A stretch of DNA of 64,000 bases from Perkinsus marinus ATCC 50983 (taxonomy: Eukaryota; Perkinsozoa; Perkinsida; Perkinsidae): contig NW_003202100.1 of the NCBI RefSeq assembly GCF_000006405.1, positions 119,320 to 183,319 of the forward strand, written 5' to 3'. Every line of letters starts with the position of its first letter. The first letter of the stretch is position 1. Below, piece after piece: positions 1-12,285 of this stretch. The translations under genes were made by a program, and so were the position numbers. Under the pieces are notes generated by a model that did no database searches, was not told the DNA's origin, and saw nothing but the letters and a program-made list of their open reading frames with translations.

Positions 1-1185
1 GGCTTGGTGTGTTTGTTGATATTTACGTCCATATCTGTCACTATATTCACCAGAAAACTATGGATCTGTTTCTCCCTGTGTCATCTGTGTGCATGGGTAC
101 CGTGAGTTCCTTTCTTGTGCACAATCAGTTTTTTGTGCTGCACTCAGCAAGGCAGCGTTTTGAACCTAATTATGGCAAACCGCCAAGTCCCGCCAGAAAG
201 CTCGGTGTAACGTCACGTGGTGGGGGAGCAGCGCTACGCTCTGGTGAGGGAGGTGGAGGTCATTGTTTTCTCCTTTTTTGAGCCTCCCAGTGAGTTATTA
301 TTATGTCACTGTGTTTGACACAGAGGAGAACAACGACGACGAGTTTAAGTGAGCCACTATGGGTGAGGCGAGCGATAATGGTAGGTCTTATTATATCACG
401 CTCGGCTTAGGGTCTCGCTATAGGTACATCTAGATCTCAGTTTGGCTGTTGATTTTGCATATACACGTCCTGGTGGTCGCGTTGACATCACTTGTATGCC
501 GAGTACTGCCTTCCCCTGCGAGTTAGTGTTGGACAATAAATGCTCACGATAAGTCAGACCCTTCGGCTGCTCCTCTCTGATGTGATGTCGCTGCTTATTT
601 TGACTGAAGATTTTTTATACGCTGCTCACGCTGGCTTCCTTCTCTTGTGTAACATAACTTGCGTTGCGGTGAAGTAGTGTCGCCGACGGAAGAATTAGGA
701 GCAGCCCGAATCCTCGAGTCATGGTAACTGATCTTCCTCCGCTCATATTCGCGATAATCGCCTTTGTCGTTGAAAGCTCGCACTAAGAGGTACGTATATG
801 ATCGCGTGACCTCTTCTGTTGATGACCTTCCACTTTATTAAGCGTGGCGCTCAGTAGGAATGCAGTAGGAAAGCGACGCAAGCAAACGTGGTTCGTAGAC
901 TGAACAGTGCAAACGCCCTAAAGGCATATGAAGGCCCACCCTCGATGGTACGCTGAGTTATCAGAAGATAATCTGAGCATGTCGGTGTAGTAGAGTTACA
1001 CTCCAAGACGCCGTCGGCCCCTCTTCGCCCACTGATAAGACTCAAAGCGTGGTTCAGAGAAAAATGTTCTTCAATAACACATGCATTTATTCCGATCATT
1101 GTCCGTCGGCTCTGAGGACCTTTGCTGCATTAGTATGGTCCACATCATCATTCTGCCGCCGCTTCCGGTTGGCAAATGGGTTACC
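1..1185. other. no gene recognised
   Basis: Only short open frames with no recognisable family and no convincing chain of short GT-AG introns are visible on either strand. It may be intergenic DNA or the far end of a gene outside the window. Confidence 0.4.
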
Positions 1186-4100
1186 CTAGGATTCAATGGC
1201 TACCCTAGGGCTCGATGCTACACTCACTCTTATCGGCGCGTTCTTCGATGCCTCCTGCGCCTTAGTTTCGGCCATCATCTCAGCTCCAGTCGACCTCCGA
1301 GATGGTATATTCTCGACTGCCTGGAAGGCGGATCGAGGTGGCGCTGTACTCGGAGGAGGAATCGCGCGATTCTGCCTCTCAGGCGTAGGCTTAGCCATCA
1401 CAGGCTGTGCAACGTTGCCAGTAGGCATGCTAGGAATGACTACTGATGCCATGTCCTCCTCGATACGGGCCGCCAACAGTGGCTGCCCAAGCTTCAAAGC
1501 CATCTAAACATAGGATACGCTTCGAAGGCAAGCGCGAAATTCAACAACCAGCAATGCGGGATCAACTTTAGCGAAGCTTGAACCCCCCCTCATCGTATAT
1601 TGACCGACCTTAGCCATGAACCTTGGAGTAGCTGGTATTTGCAGGGCTAGGATAGAGGTGTCATATGCAGCCTCCAGTTGTTTAGACTGGACCAAGTCCC
1701 GGAATTTCATTACTAATTTCTTATCCAAAGCGACCTGACCATACCTCCTCACGATGATAGCATCGGTGAGCCTACCGTAGCTTTCTTTATCTCGCTAGGT
1801 TCCTCCCCTGAGTTGATCCCTCGATCCTGACAGAACCTGTGCGACTGATAGCAGCCCGCAAACGACGAGGCGCTGAGACCGTACTGCTTCCAAGTCGCCA
1901 ACGTTCGCTCTGCAAACGCACTTTCAGCCTCTAGCCGATCGCCCAGTTTGGTTTTCTGCAACAAGCAGGTTCTCCATCACTCAACTTAGCTCACCATGTT
2001 ACATCTGAGGTCTTCGAGGAGCTGAGTCGGATCCTCCAGGTTACCGATGGCAGCACTCTAGGCAGGGAGAACCCTCTGGGCTCATATGCATCCTCATACC
2101 GAGTACGGCAGATATGAAGGTTAAGTCCTGATCTTAGCACATCGACGAGGCCTCGAGCAGGAAGCTCTGATACCCACCGGCACCACCGACGGCCCAGAAA
2201 CCCTCATTCTCCCGTTGGAGCTCAGCTACACAGTCGTACACGGGCGCCCATCTGATGCAGTTGATACCAACTGTGACAGTATCGTATTGCAATCTCACTT
2301 GAGATCAGTAGATGACCAAAAAGCGAAGACCCCAGTTGGCAGTAGGGCACGTATAATCCCCACGGAGTCCATTGAAAGGGGCATGGATTCGGTAGTCATC
2401 CTGCAGGAAAGGATACCCATCCCGTCGACTGTGTTAGTACCAACCCTATCCAAGTGAGAGTTGGCCCCTGACCAGCGTCATGATGGCCACCAGACACTGG
2501 CAATGGACCCTCCGATAGAACGCCAACTCGACTGCCACCACGAGCGGTTTGGGCCAGAGTATATCTAACATTACCATCTGCTGAGGAAGGACCTCCGACT
2601 ACTCACCTAATCTTGGTAGCATCTCCACCATAATCAGCTACCGCCCACAGCATGAGGCCACTCGCTGCCGAGGCGACCATGCTGACAGGTCGACTAGAGG
2701 AGCATCCAATGGAGATGACGTTAGTCGGAAGACCGGCATTCAGCGACCTACAGCATCACACGATAGAGTCCTGAGAAGGTACCCAGAGAGCTGACCATAT
2801 GCGTATCCTCGATCCAGCCTTATTGCAGAAAGTCATCCCCGTAACGAAGTCACGACCAATGCCGACGCATATCAGCTGTTCCCCCAAAGGGACTGTGGCT
2901 ATCCATTCTCGAGGACTCGAATTCGATATCCCCGGTCTATAAGATGCCGCCGGCCGGAATTGAACCTGCGTGGATGCTACACGAAGATCCACATAACTCT
3001 GCTATTGATAAGTTATAAGTACTCTGGCCACGTTAGTCGAACTCTCCCCGCCCTGTTTGGCGTCCGTCACGAAATCATCCTCATCGTAAGCATCCTCATC
3101 AGGCGGCGTAATAGCCAAGCATGGGGCTCCTGTACAGTGCATGTTAGTTTCAGATCCCAATTTAAAGAATGCGCATTATTTTCCAAGGATAATAAGAATC
3201 GATCTGCAATATCGCATGAACATTACAATGAACATGTGAGGTAACCTTTCGAGACTATAGTAGCGATAAGTTGTTCACTATCAGCAATCCCGGAGTAAAA
3301 GATTCGCATTCTCCCCCTTTTCATATCAAGTTGGCACACACTCTTCATCGAACTCCGTGCTCACCAAAGACGACTCCTTTATCGCTCAGACTAGCCATAG
3401 ACCATCCATACACCGAATCTTTAATTCGATTCCCTTGAGGAGGGGCCCCAGGAATTGTATACATAACCTGCCATAACGTTGAGGGAATGCACATGGCTCC
3501 ATCCTGTCACCTCGAGAGCGCTCTCCGGGACCTCATCCTCTGGGACTTCCACGTCAGCTGGGGTGAGCATTTGCCGTGTCACCACACCATGAGCATTCCA
3601 GCACAGTAGTATCTACATACCGGGTATGCGGCATAGAAGAGCTGCTTCCTAACCTTGTTAATGCCGTTGTTAGACTCTGTAGCCTCGACGCCTTGAGGGG
3701 TATTGGCCCCTGGGCAGAAGGCTGGTTGTATCGTCATCATACGAGCAGGGCGGTGATGAGGATGAGCGTTCTGTCGTGATGCCTTATTATCCACAGGCGA
3801 TGGGGCTGACGGCTCAGGAGGTGGGGAGGCGGTTCCCTTCTTAAGACAAGTCCGATGAACTCTTCATTAGGTACCCACCCTCTCAGCCGTAGGCTGCTCC
3901 ACCTCGTTCATCAGCTCATCATCCGAGTCCGGCGCCTCCTGGTGTGGATCCTCCTCAGCGAAGAGATCATTGCCCCGCGGGGTATCATTGCCATCGGACG
4001 ATGAGGCTGGCAGGAATAGCAGGGATAAAAAAAGGCCTCGCTAGGACTACCGGCTTCCTCTTCTACGAAGTCCTTAGCAGTCTTGAGTCGGCGACCTGTA

Positions 4101-4189
4101 GTGGGTCCAGCGCGACTGGACTTTGGCGACGATGATGATGATAAAGATGGCGCCGGGTCGGATGATGATGGGGAGGAAGGGGAGCTCAT
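1186..4189 (-). CDS. AND-1/Ctf4 (WDHD1)-like replisome protein, spliced
   Basis: Many exons on the minus strand align in order with the central SepB domain and following helical region of AND-1/Ctf4/WDHD1, a replisome hub that links the CMG helicase to DNA polymerase alpha. From the start at 4189 come a Ser-rich N-terminus, an acidic segment (NDLFAEEDPHQEAPDSDDE near 3950-3900), the exon with QPAFCPGANTPQG (about 3720), CWNAHGVVTRQ (about 3600), REWIATVPLGEQLICVG (about 2900), GPTLTWIGLVL (about 2470), MDSVGIIRALLP (about 2360), GFWAVGGAGGYQSFLL (about 2190), and helical exons 1964-1749 and 1752-1504. The last exon has ALKLGQPLLAARI and stops at 1186-1188. I see neither the N-terminal WD40 repeats nor a C-terminal HMG box. 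Several splice sites are approximate. The family call comes from ordered similarity; the role is inferred from the family. Confidence 0.75.
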
Positions 4190-6784
4190 GATCTCAGGTA
4201 CAACTCATTGAAATTGATCGTTCCCGTTGCAACAGAAACATGACAGCACATGGCACTACTAACATCGATAGAAACAGGTGACGATTTACTTCACTGAGAT
4301 ATGGTTAAAATAATACCAACGACCAGGATCGGATTGTCCTACTACCTCCTTGAATAGCCTGCAGGGCAGCCTTTGTAACATCGATCATTTAGGGATCGGT
4401 CGAAAAATCCCCACAGTGGCGAATGACTTGACAACAAGGGAAATATCGTGGTTAAGATAGTAAGGCTGTTCAGACGTACTGGTAACTACCTCAAGATCGA
4501 CGAGATGCTGTCCAATAGCCATGTCGGCCACAATGATGGTAGACTCCTCCGGACCAGGATTTTGCAGGTCTGTGAAATCACGCGTTTCACAAATTTCAAT
4601 CTCAAAACCTTCTTGAAATGTGGTATAAGCCTACCGGCGCCCGCTAAACTGCCCCGGCGCCCCGAAAACTGCTCGCCCGGCCCTAAAAATCCTTTTTCGC
4701 CCTTAGATCTTCAAAGTCCGCCTCTAACTCAAAAGCGGAAATTCCACCCTTACAACACACTTTTTACTCAGCTAAAGTGTTGCGTATGCTTCATCTGTGT
4801 GTCCTGCCATTTCGTGTCAGTCATGGCTTGGGATCATTTGATCATGGACGATTCGGCACACTGGTCTGAAACTAGCTTGATCATTGTATCGGCCAAGGTC
4901 TCGGAACAGTTGAGTTAGTTCACTAGGCCTCCTCGGAGAGGGGGCGGGGCTCACGTAATTCGCGCAAGAACGATTAACTCGATCGACTCCCGCGCCGAAA
5001 ATGGGAAGTCGCGGGTTCGATCCCCACGGACGTCATTTTTAGCGCATTTTTTTAGTCCGTTTTCGAAGCAGTTGCTGATGGAAATATGCTCTCCGGCGAC
5101 CGGAAAATGCTTCCGGGATGCTTCCCGGGGCTGCTTACGGGATTTTGTGAGCTATAGAGTGGGGGAGCGTGGACGGAATTTGACCGTCAATCTCGACGAT
5201 TGCTGAACTTCGGTGTCTCGAATCTCATATCCGTGGCTATTCCCATACAGTTCAGGTCAATTCTATGACTCGGCTTTAGAATATCAAACACAATTACCGA
5301 TACTCTAGCAGTGATACTCGATTACGGAATTGCAACCCGACTGGTGTATATGATATAATCAACCCGCTTCAACACTACAAAGCAGTTGTTTTCCAACTGA
5401 TAATCATGGGCAGAGGTTCATAAAGAGGAGTCGCTTATAATGAAATCATTCTGGAATTCAGTAACTAGATCCTATATCCATGACAATGGAATGCAAGAGA
5501 GATCGATGCTACGCGTCACAGCCGTTTCAGCAAGTGTCTCCACGAGGGATCGTGCCCGCTAGACTCCTTATGGTTAGTAGAAATTAGATTTCACATGACT
5601 AACCACGCCTTGGAGGCGTCGCCTTCACTGACGAGGACGACATGAAGATATTCAGCTTCATAGTCGACGAGGCTGCTGTTGCTATGCGATGTGGGAAGCT
5701 GGTCCGGGCATGTGGATATAAGGTCTGGAGGAAAGCTGAGCAGCAAAGTGAGTGACGCAGTTTAGAGCTGTCGACTCTGCCCGATCAGCATACTCTTGCC
5801 TTCCTAGGTATAGCGGCGCTATAATAGCGCCACCGCACACATTGCAGAGTATGAGAACCCGTTGGATGAGATACATAGAACCCCGCTACATCGAGTTCTC
5901 TGGACGACTCGCCGAAAGGATAAATAGTCGAAGAACCCCGCATACTGTAGGTCGGACTCTAATTACGAGACATTGCGATCCGACCGACTTTAGTAGCTAG
6001 TTCTCGCTTCTACATCAGCTCAGTTCGGATCCGGCTCGCGCATCAACTCAAGAAGTGGTAGAGAATCACTCCACATCATCGCGAAGAAGGGCTCAGAGAT
6101 TGGTAGAAACAAGAGACCGGACACTGTCCTGTCAGGGCGGAGGGGAACCGGTGGTTGTGGACCCCACCCGATGATACACAGTATGCGATAATACTAGTGT
6201 GTCACACAATATGTAGTCACTGGCAGTGACGCACTGCATTGTCACGAGTCACTTCAGATCCGCTACATCCGTTAGCCGATAACACCTGCACTACCGAAAT
6301 CAGCAATTAGTGAAGATCCATCCGTCGCCCGTGTCTCACCTCCTTACCTTGTATTGTTTGTAAATGCCGAAGGTCCACCTGAATGTGGAGGAGAGAGTGC
6401 TGGATTCAAGAGTCATGTTTGTTCAAAGTGGAGCCGTTGGAGTCTTCATACTGAGCTGAAGACTGCGACCGCACGCCCGAGACCCTTAGGAATGGGACAG
6501 TCCCATTGGGACTAGGCGGGACTCCCGCCGCGGGAGTACTCCACACCTGATATGGAGCACACTCGGATAACTGAGGCAGAGAAGGAAATTTCCCAGGAGC
6601 AGCTCTGAAGGTAAGTTCGGACGCACGCGCGTCAATAGTATCGGCGCAGCGCCGACGGCGCTTCAGTATTGACTCAATACTGAAGCGCCCAATCACGCCC
6701 CACTGCATGTCCCTCTGGTAGGGTCTCAAGACTATTAAAATACACATTGCCAGCTCACCCCGGAATCGATGCTGACGGGATCCC
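4190..6784. other. mostly non-coding stretch with a tRNA-like B box and a perfect palindrome
   Basis: A 156-codon open frame (4448-4918, +) has no recognisable domain and is probably chance. Around 5011-5025 a tRNA T-arm-like string (GGGTTCGATCCCC) is followed by T runs. At 6657-6689 there is a palindrome with 16-bp arms and a 1-nt spacer. No other gene is recognised. Confidence 0.4.
6657..6689. repeat. perfect palindrome, 16-bp arms
   Basis: The left arm 6657-6672 (ggcgcttcagtattga) is perfectly complementary to 6674-6689, with a single spacer base. It is preceded by a smaller palindrome (tcggc..gccga, 6641-6655). It lies just upstream of the MULE transposase relic. Confidence 0.85.
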
Positions 6785-7922
6785 GTGACCCTGCAGCGTG
6801 CTCAAGCATGTGGGTCCTCGATCTTGGGTACGGGTTCCACAGTGGCGTCAATTCGGGCTTTCTGTGAGACTAACGACAAAGTGACAGACGATGAGAATCA
6901 ACCATACTGTTTGGCGTTTGATATCAAGATCGGCAGTTCCTTCTACTTCGTATTCTCGTGCACGAGGTTGCTGAGGGAAGGAACGAAGCACCAAACACTC
7001 ACTTGTGATTATACATCAGCACCCAGCTGGTTAAGGATGCCACTGCTGGTGATGGGAAGCCTCGATTGGAGAGGCCACTTCAGACCGATCGCCTTCGCAT
7101 TAACCAGCCATCAAACCCAGGACGATGTCGCATCCGTGACGGATCAGAAGACGGTCTTCTGCTGCGTGGCGCGATCGGCTGAGAAGATACACGGTCCTTT
7201 CGTACCAAGCGTACTTGTCGCCGATGCTGCGGAATGTTTTACGAATGCTTATAAGCTGGTATTATAATATATTGTAATAGTCGCTTAGTAATGATCGCAT
7301 AGTAATAATCGTATAGTAGTAGTCGTATAGTAATAATCGTATAGTAGTAGTCGTATAGTAATAATCGTATAGTAGTAGTCGTATAGTAATAATCGTATGG
7401 TAGTAGTCGTATAGTAATAATCGTATAGTAGTAGTCGTATAGTAATAATCGTATAGTAGTAGCCGTATAGTAATAATCGTATAGTAGTAGACTACTGCTA
7501 GTAGTCGTATAGTAATAATCGTATAGCAATAATCGCATAGTAACGTAGCGATGCAATCATTAAATAATTCAGGTATTCGGCGAGTTGAGTCCGACGGGGC
7601 TGAGGCGTGACTTACGCTGGGAGTACGGCTCATTCAATCGGGGAACTAGGCTCTATTGCTGGGTTCACATGTTGCGCCGCAACAGTTGCGGGCGGTCCGA
7701 GGGTGGCTCCCTACCTACATCAACGAGACCGCAGAGGGGTCTGTTGCAGCCGCTCAGGTGAAACGCGGTGAATTTCATAGGGATATCAAGGTCCTTCATT
7801 GCTGCGGGAGCGATAAACTATTCGAAGCCGGAGTGGAACTATTCGCGGCGAAATGGAAAGCAACCTACCCCCACCTCATCGAGAAGTTCGGCAAAACCTG
7901 GCTTCTGAACTTCAGAATCTGA
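6785..7922 (+). pseudogene. MULE-type transposase relic, interrupted
   Basis: The open frame 6785-7267 holds the signature of the MULE transposase core: CDYTSAP with the first Asp, then PLLVMGSLDWRGHFRPIAFAL, then PSVLVADAAECFTNA with the second Asp. The frame then runs into a tandem repeat (7262-7545). Family similarity resumes after it: YCWVHMLRRN (about 7655-7680, the usual C.WH..+N block) and, in a shifted frame, the helical stretch 7700-7922 (WLPTYINETAEG to KFGKTWLLN). Both the repeat and the frame change argue for a dead copy, though short introns could repair part of it. No terminal inverted repeats were found. MULE elements are cut-and-paste DNA transposons; a domesticated gene is a less likely alternative. 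Confidence 0.6.
7262..7545. repeat. minisatellite, about 28-bp period (TAG/TAA rich)
   Basis: About ten head-to-tail copies alternate gtatagtagtagtc with gtatagtaataatc. Near 7485-7505 lies a small inversion-like block (agtagtagactactgctagt). The array sits inside the transposase relic. Low-complexity open frames on the minus strand are artefacts of the repeat. Confidence 0.9.
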
Positions 7923-9107
7923 AGACGGCCACTTGGTATTCCACCAATTCCACCAAAAATCAAAATTCGACCATTTTTGACCGATTTTCTGTAGATTTTG
8001 CGTTTTTCTTATCAACTCAGGCTCCGTGACAACAATAACAAGTTGTTATTAACAACTAACCGTAACAAGCTAACTCATTTGACAGGAACGGATACTTCAA
8101 AAATATTGATAATGGAAAAATCAGGCCATGTGTTTGCGTGCTCCATTGCTCATCACTTGTGTTCTGGGAGCCTTGCGAACTACTCATTATTATTTCTGGT
8201 CGATCTTACTGATGCATACGACATCAGCATCAAACATTATCATCCCCCCCCTCCACTTCCTAATGAATAACTACGAACCCTCAAACGATTCACATTTTCA
8301 AGGATAACGTACGAACTATCAAGGTTAGTCTTGAGTGGTGTTGGCATCCAGACGAGTCGGAGGATAACAAGGCTCGTGTTTGGAAGCTTTTTTCACAGTC
8401 TCCACACGAGTCTCCAACTGGCTTGATTTCTAATGCACCGTAACGATATTTTTCAGCAGCGAATGTCCACTCTGTTGGCTCTTCTTCGTCGTCGCACAGA
8501 TGTCTCGCCGTTAATTTGTCGTGCGATGAGGTCAGTGGTCTCTTTTCGCTGATTTTACTCTAGTTGCTACTCTTGATGTCAAGACGGAAGTCTGCGATAA
8601 CAGGGTACTCACAAACATTATTGATCAGTACTGCTGGGAACTGGCGGGACATGGGACAAGCAACGATCTGAACCAAGTCATGGGGCCTTCTGATGGGAGT
8701 ATCTTGCAGGGTGCTACGTACCACCAATCGCAGAACACTGCAAGAAAGTGATGCTCAACACCATCGTACTGCTAAGGCAACAGCCGCAGTAATAGTAGCT
8801 GAAACGGTGCTCATGACGATGATCACATATTGATGCTCCTAAGGAATTCAACTATCTTCCATGTGTGTATTCCTCGAACCTCCAGCGAGCCGATATGGAG
8901 GCGGACCTGAGCTTTGCACACTGCCACAGAAGGCTCTTGCCTGGCCTCACCGGTGCTTCACAGATTTCCGATAGATGTCGGCGGCATTGGGCGATATCAC
9001 CTCTCACGTGCCTCACCATCGTATTCACCTACCAATACACTGTACAGCCCCTACCCCCTCCAAAAGAGAGGTCTATCGCTACCTCTCGGCCCGACTTCAT
9101 GAAGCGT
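7923..9107. other. no gene recognised
   Basis: AT-richer sequence with only short open frames and no family match or persuasive exon chain on either strand. Confidence 0.4.
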
Positions 9108-9414
9108 TTATAGACTGGGTACCTCCCATTCACGGTCTTGAGGATCTGACGAGTACCATGGACTGCTCCAGGCTGGGCTGATGGTCACCTTATAGTTGAT
9201 CCTTTCCCCACCAGGAGTCGGTGCTGCTTCCTCTGAGTCGCCCTCCCCTTCCTTAATATACTCCACCCTCCGCTCTGGAAGAGGATGGACGTACCGCACC
9301 GCCGTCGACACAACTGGATGGCGGCAAGACGGCTGAGTTAGTCGGCTGAGACACCATCGACGCAGCATAGACATAACAGCAACAACTGTAAAGTACAAGC
9401 AGAATACTGAACAT
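9108..9414 (-). CDS. possible short secreted protein
   Basis: An ATG at 9414 opens a hydrophobic, signal-like stretch (MFSILLVLYSCCCYVYAAS) followed by Ser/Pro-rich sequence. A second minus-strand frame down to 9108 (YVHPLPERRVEYIKEG onward) would join only through an intron. No family is recognised, and the pairing of the two frames is a guess. It lies downstream of the carboxypeptidase gene on the same strand. Confidence 0.25.
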
Positions 9415-9583
9415 AACTAGCGATCAACCTATGCATGGACTAGTAGACCCTTTTCGTGAATCTAGAACACAGTCCATGATCTAAGGTCCAACTACCAAGC
9501 GCAACAGCAGTGGTATCTTCTAACTCGTATTCTACTCACAACAGGTGGCATGTGTGAATACGAACAGTACCCCATGATTATCA

Positions 9584-12128
9584 CTAGACAATAAGCATCT
9601 TGAGCCCAACAGCTGTAGGAGGATCACTATGGTAAGCCGTGGTACGGTAGATGAAGTCGTTTACGAGTGATAGCGCAGCCTCAGGGGCGTCCTGAGGGAC
9701 CATATGGCTAGCGTTGATGACCTAAAGTCAAACACTACAGCCGAGCTCAACAACAAGGCGATACCATACCCTTGCGAAAGTAAGGCCACCAAGACCACCG
9801 GATCTTCCAACCATGCGTACTTGAGCACCGATTCTCGACGACGGCAACTGGCAGAGGACGAGTCGTTGCTGACGTACCGAATGAATACACCTTCACCCTC
9901 AGTGAGCTCTCTACCGCCTTGGTGAAGGCCGCCTTCCCTGGCCACTCGAGCGCCTGAGCCGTGTCCAGAACGCTGAGCCAATTGCATAGGAAATCCTGGT
10001 CACCAGCATACAGGAGTACCTATCAGATCCGAGTACCTCCATCGTATAGAACTAGATCCATGAATCCATCGAGACGATCGACACACGCCTTCCTGCTATT
10101 ACACTAATCCCTTTAACCAGGAGCGAAGATAGTTGTTGCTCAGCAGATGATGTGAAGAGCTCTCGAATATGGAATGCGGCCGTGACCTTGAATGCAAGCA
10201 ATCCTTCTCACGAACAACTGCCGCCTCAGCGACTGTTACACTTTCATTCGACGATCTCCACTCCATATGCGCTCCCACAACCTCCTGTACAGCAGGATCG
10301 TTGAAATACTTTCGAACCTGCTGATGAACATTTCCCCAACGGGTATTCAAGCGGTAGTCACCGGTCCATCATCCAAGCAATCAGGATACGGGCCACACTC
10401 GTGTCTGAGATCGTATCTGCAAGAGGCGACTCCTACCTTAGGTCTGCACCCAATCGAAGCCTTACATGCTCCACTTGCCATCGCTAATAGGATTGATGAG
10501 CTTCTTGGAACATCTATCGTACAATGCCTGGCAGCTCATATGCCCTGAGGAAGTCAATACACTCACGACTCACGGCGACCCCAATACTACCCGACAGGCA
10601 AGATGGCGTCTCTGCTACACAGTCCTCTGCCGCTTTCACCATCCTATCATATCTGATCCAATGCCACCACTATGACCACCGACCAGGTACGACTAAGTGC
10701 TTACTGTGGAGCTGAGACCCTCCTCGGAGCAGTGCCGCTCCTATATGCCATCCGAGGATACGATCGCCACCTGGAAGGCAGAGAGTAAGTTCCGTTCTCG
10801 TGGGTTCGTAGTTGAAGCACTCCATGCTATCTTCCCTACACTCTGTCAGAGTTGAAGAAACCGTTGCCGATGATAATTCCGACGATGTCAATAGTGGGCT
10901 CAGCGCCCTCTTTCTCATCCGCCTTCACCCTCATCACTGCCTCCGGGATGAACTTACCTGTACTACGAAAATCACGTGTCATCATCCATGGTAGTCTTCA
11001 CTCAACGATTTAAGACGTGCGTACTCACCCGAATACGACTCGCCCGCTAAAAACACCCTCCTGTTGTACTGAGGGTACTTCCCGAAAAACCCATGTAAAA
11101 ATAGCGATCTGCAGACGAGCGAGTTTACCATATAAGTCAGTAAGAATGCCTACAGCAACTCGCCAGCCTCCTCAGTAGACCTTATCAAAGGCCCGGTGCT
11201 GAACCCTGTGCCAGCAGGTTGATCGATCCATAAACCGTTGGCCTCCGCAGTCCACGAATACCTATCAATAACCGAACACGAATGAGATAGCTGTGAACTG
11301 CCCTCCTCCTCCTTGGCGACATGCAAGTGGAATAAGGCCACGATTTCCCTTCACAACTATTACGGGTTTAGATTTGTCCCTCCTCTCTCGGTATCGATAC
11401 GACAAGGACCGTTCTCTAGTACCATACCGGCCATACTGCTAAAGCCAGGGCCACCATTCAACCATACGATCATGGGATCGGTCTCGGGTGACTTCCTGGA
11501 CTCGAAGAACATGAAAAAGTACCTGCCAGGGATCGAACCTGCGACCACTACTAGGACCCCATCGTCCAGTTACCGAGTACTATGCTTCATCAACGTGATG
11601 TACCCAGATATTTGCCGGACAGTCGGATCGCATGGGCCGCCACGGTCAGACTCTCGAACATCGAAGACGTAGGGTGAAGTCACCCCTCGACCTAGGGATG
11701 GTCAATAGATCGATCTGGCATACTCTGTTATATACAGAGTATGCCAGATCGAGCAAAGGATCGAGCAGATCGAAACTCCTTACCTTGTCAGGTAAGGAGT
11801 TTCGATACTTCTATGTCTGTTGTGCCCCATTCGACACCCCCAAAAACATGCTATGAGATTCGCCAAACAAGCCAGTTGGGAGGATCGAAAATATCAACAC
11901 GACATAGATCAGTCCCGCAGTCATCCCGACATCCTCGCTCGGTGCCGACCCATTGCAGGTCAGGCAAATGACTGCTCTACTAGTTGATCCTCCAGTCCCA
12001 AAGGCCGATACTGGCACACTACCTTCAATACGCCCTAAGTAGCCCTCTGTGTCCAACCACAGGCGCCGACCATATACGCTTCCTATACACAAAAGTGTGA
12101 CCAGGAGGAGGCCAGGAGGCCTCCACAT
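9584..12128 (-). CDS. serine carboxypeptidase (peptidase family S10), spliced
   Basis: A secretory or lysosomal alpha/beta-hydrolase that removes C-terminal residues. The start at 12128 opens a signal peptide ([20 protein letters not shown]). Later exons give [14 protein letters not shown] (about 11600), YFFMFFESR and [11 protein letters not shown] (11548-11360), [29 protein letters not shown] and the nucleophile box GESYSG (about 11020), then [13 protein letters not shown]. The 3' exons fit phase exactly: 10240-10317, 10103-10186, 9878-10019 ([11 protein letters not shown], catalytic Asp), 9770-9819 and 9584-9721 ([10 protein letters not shown], catalytic His). Ser, Asp and His are all present, and introns are 44-120 nt. 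The usual Cys of GGPGCSS is Phe here. Joins between about 10440 and 10900 are unsettled. Two strong hairpins lie in the first intron region. Confidence 0.88.
11709..11806. repeat. two adjacent strong hairpins in an intron
   Basis: Hairpin 1 has a stem of about 19 bp (left arm from 11710, tcgatctggcatactctgt; right arm ending at 11752) and a 5-nt loop. Hairpin 2 has a 16-bp stem (11769-11784 with 11791-11806) and a 6-nt loop. Both arms are perfectly complementary. They lie between exon 1 and the next recognisable exon of the carboxypeptidase gene. Confidence 0.85.
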
Positions 12129-12285
12129 AGGTCAACCGAAAAGAGGCCTGTGTGGAAGATACTCTAACGCCCTGTTCTCATTCAACACAACATGCTGGCC
12201 GGCAAGCCAGATACTAGAGCAGTCATGATGAAATCAGTGGTCTTGCAATATAGGCTCGAACGACTCAGGCCTGAACAGGTGTCAC

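Noticed and set aside
4448-4918. 156-codon plus-strand frame as a gene
   Set aside because: No domain, signal or neighbouring exon; composition looks non-coding.
7262-7545. CRISPR-like array
   Set aside because: Units are directly abutting with no unique spacers, and the context is a eukaryotic genome.
7239-7633. Long minus-strand Tyr/Leu/Ile-rich open frames
   Set aside because: They are translations of the minisatellite in stop-poor frames and have no independent support.
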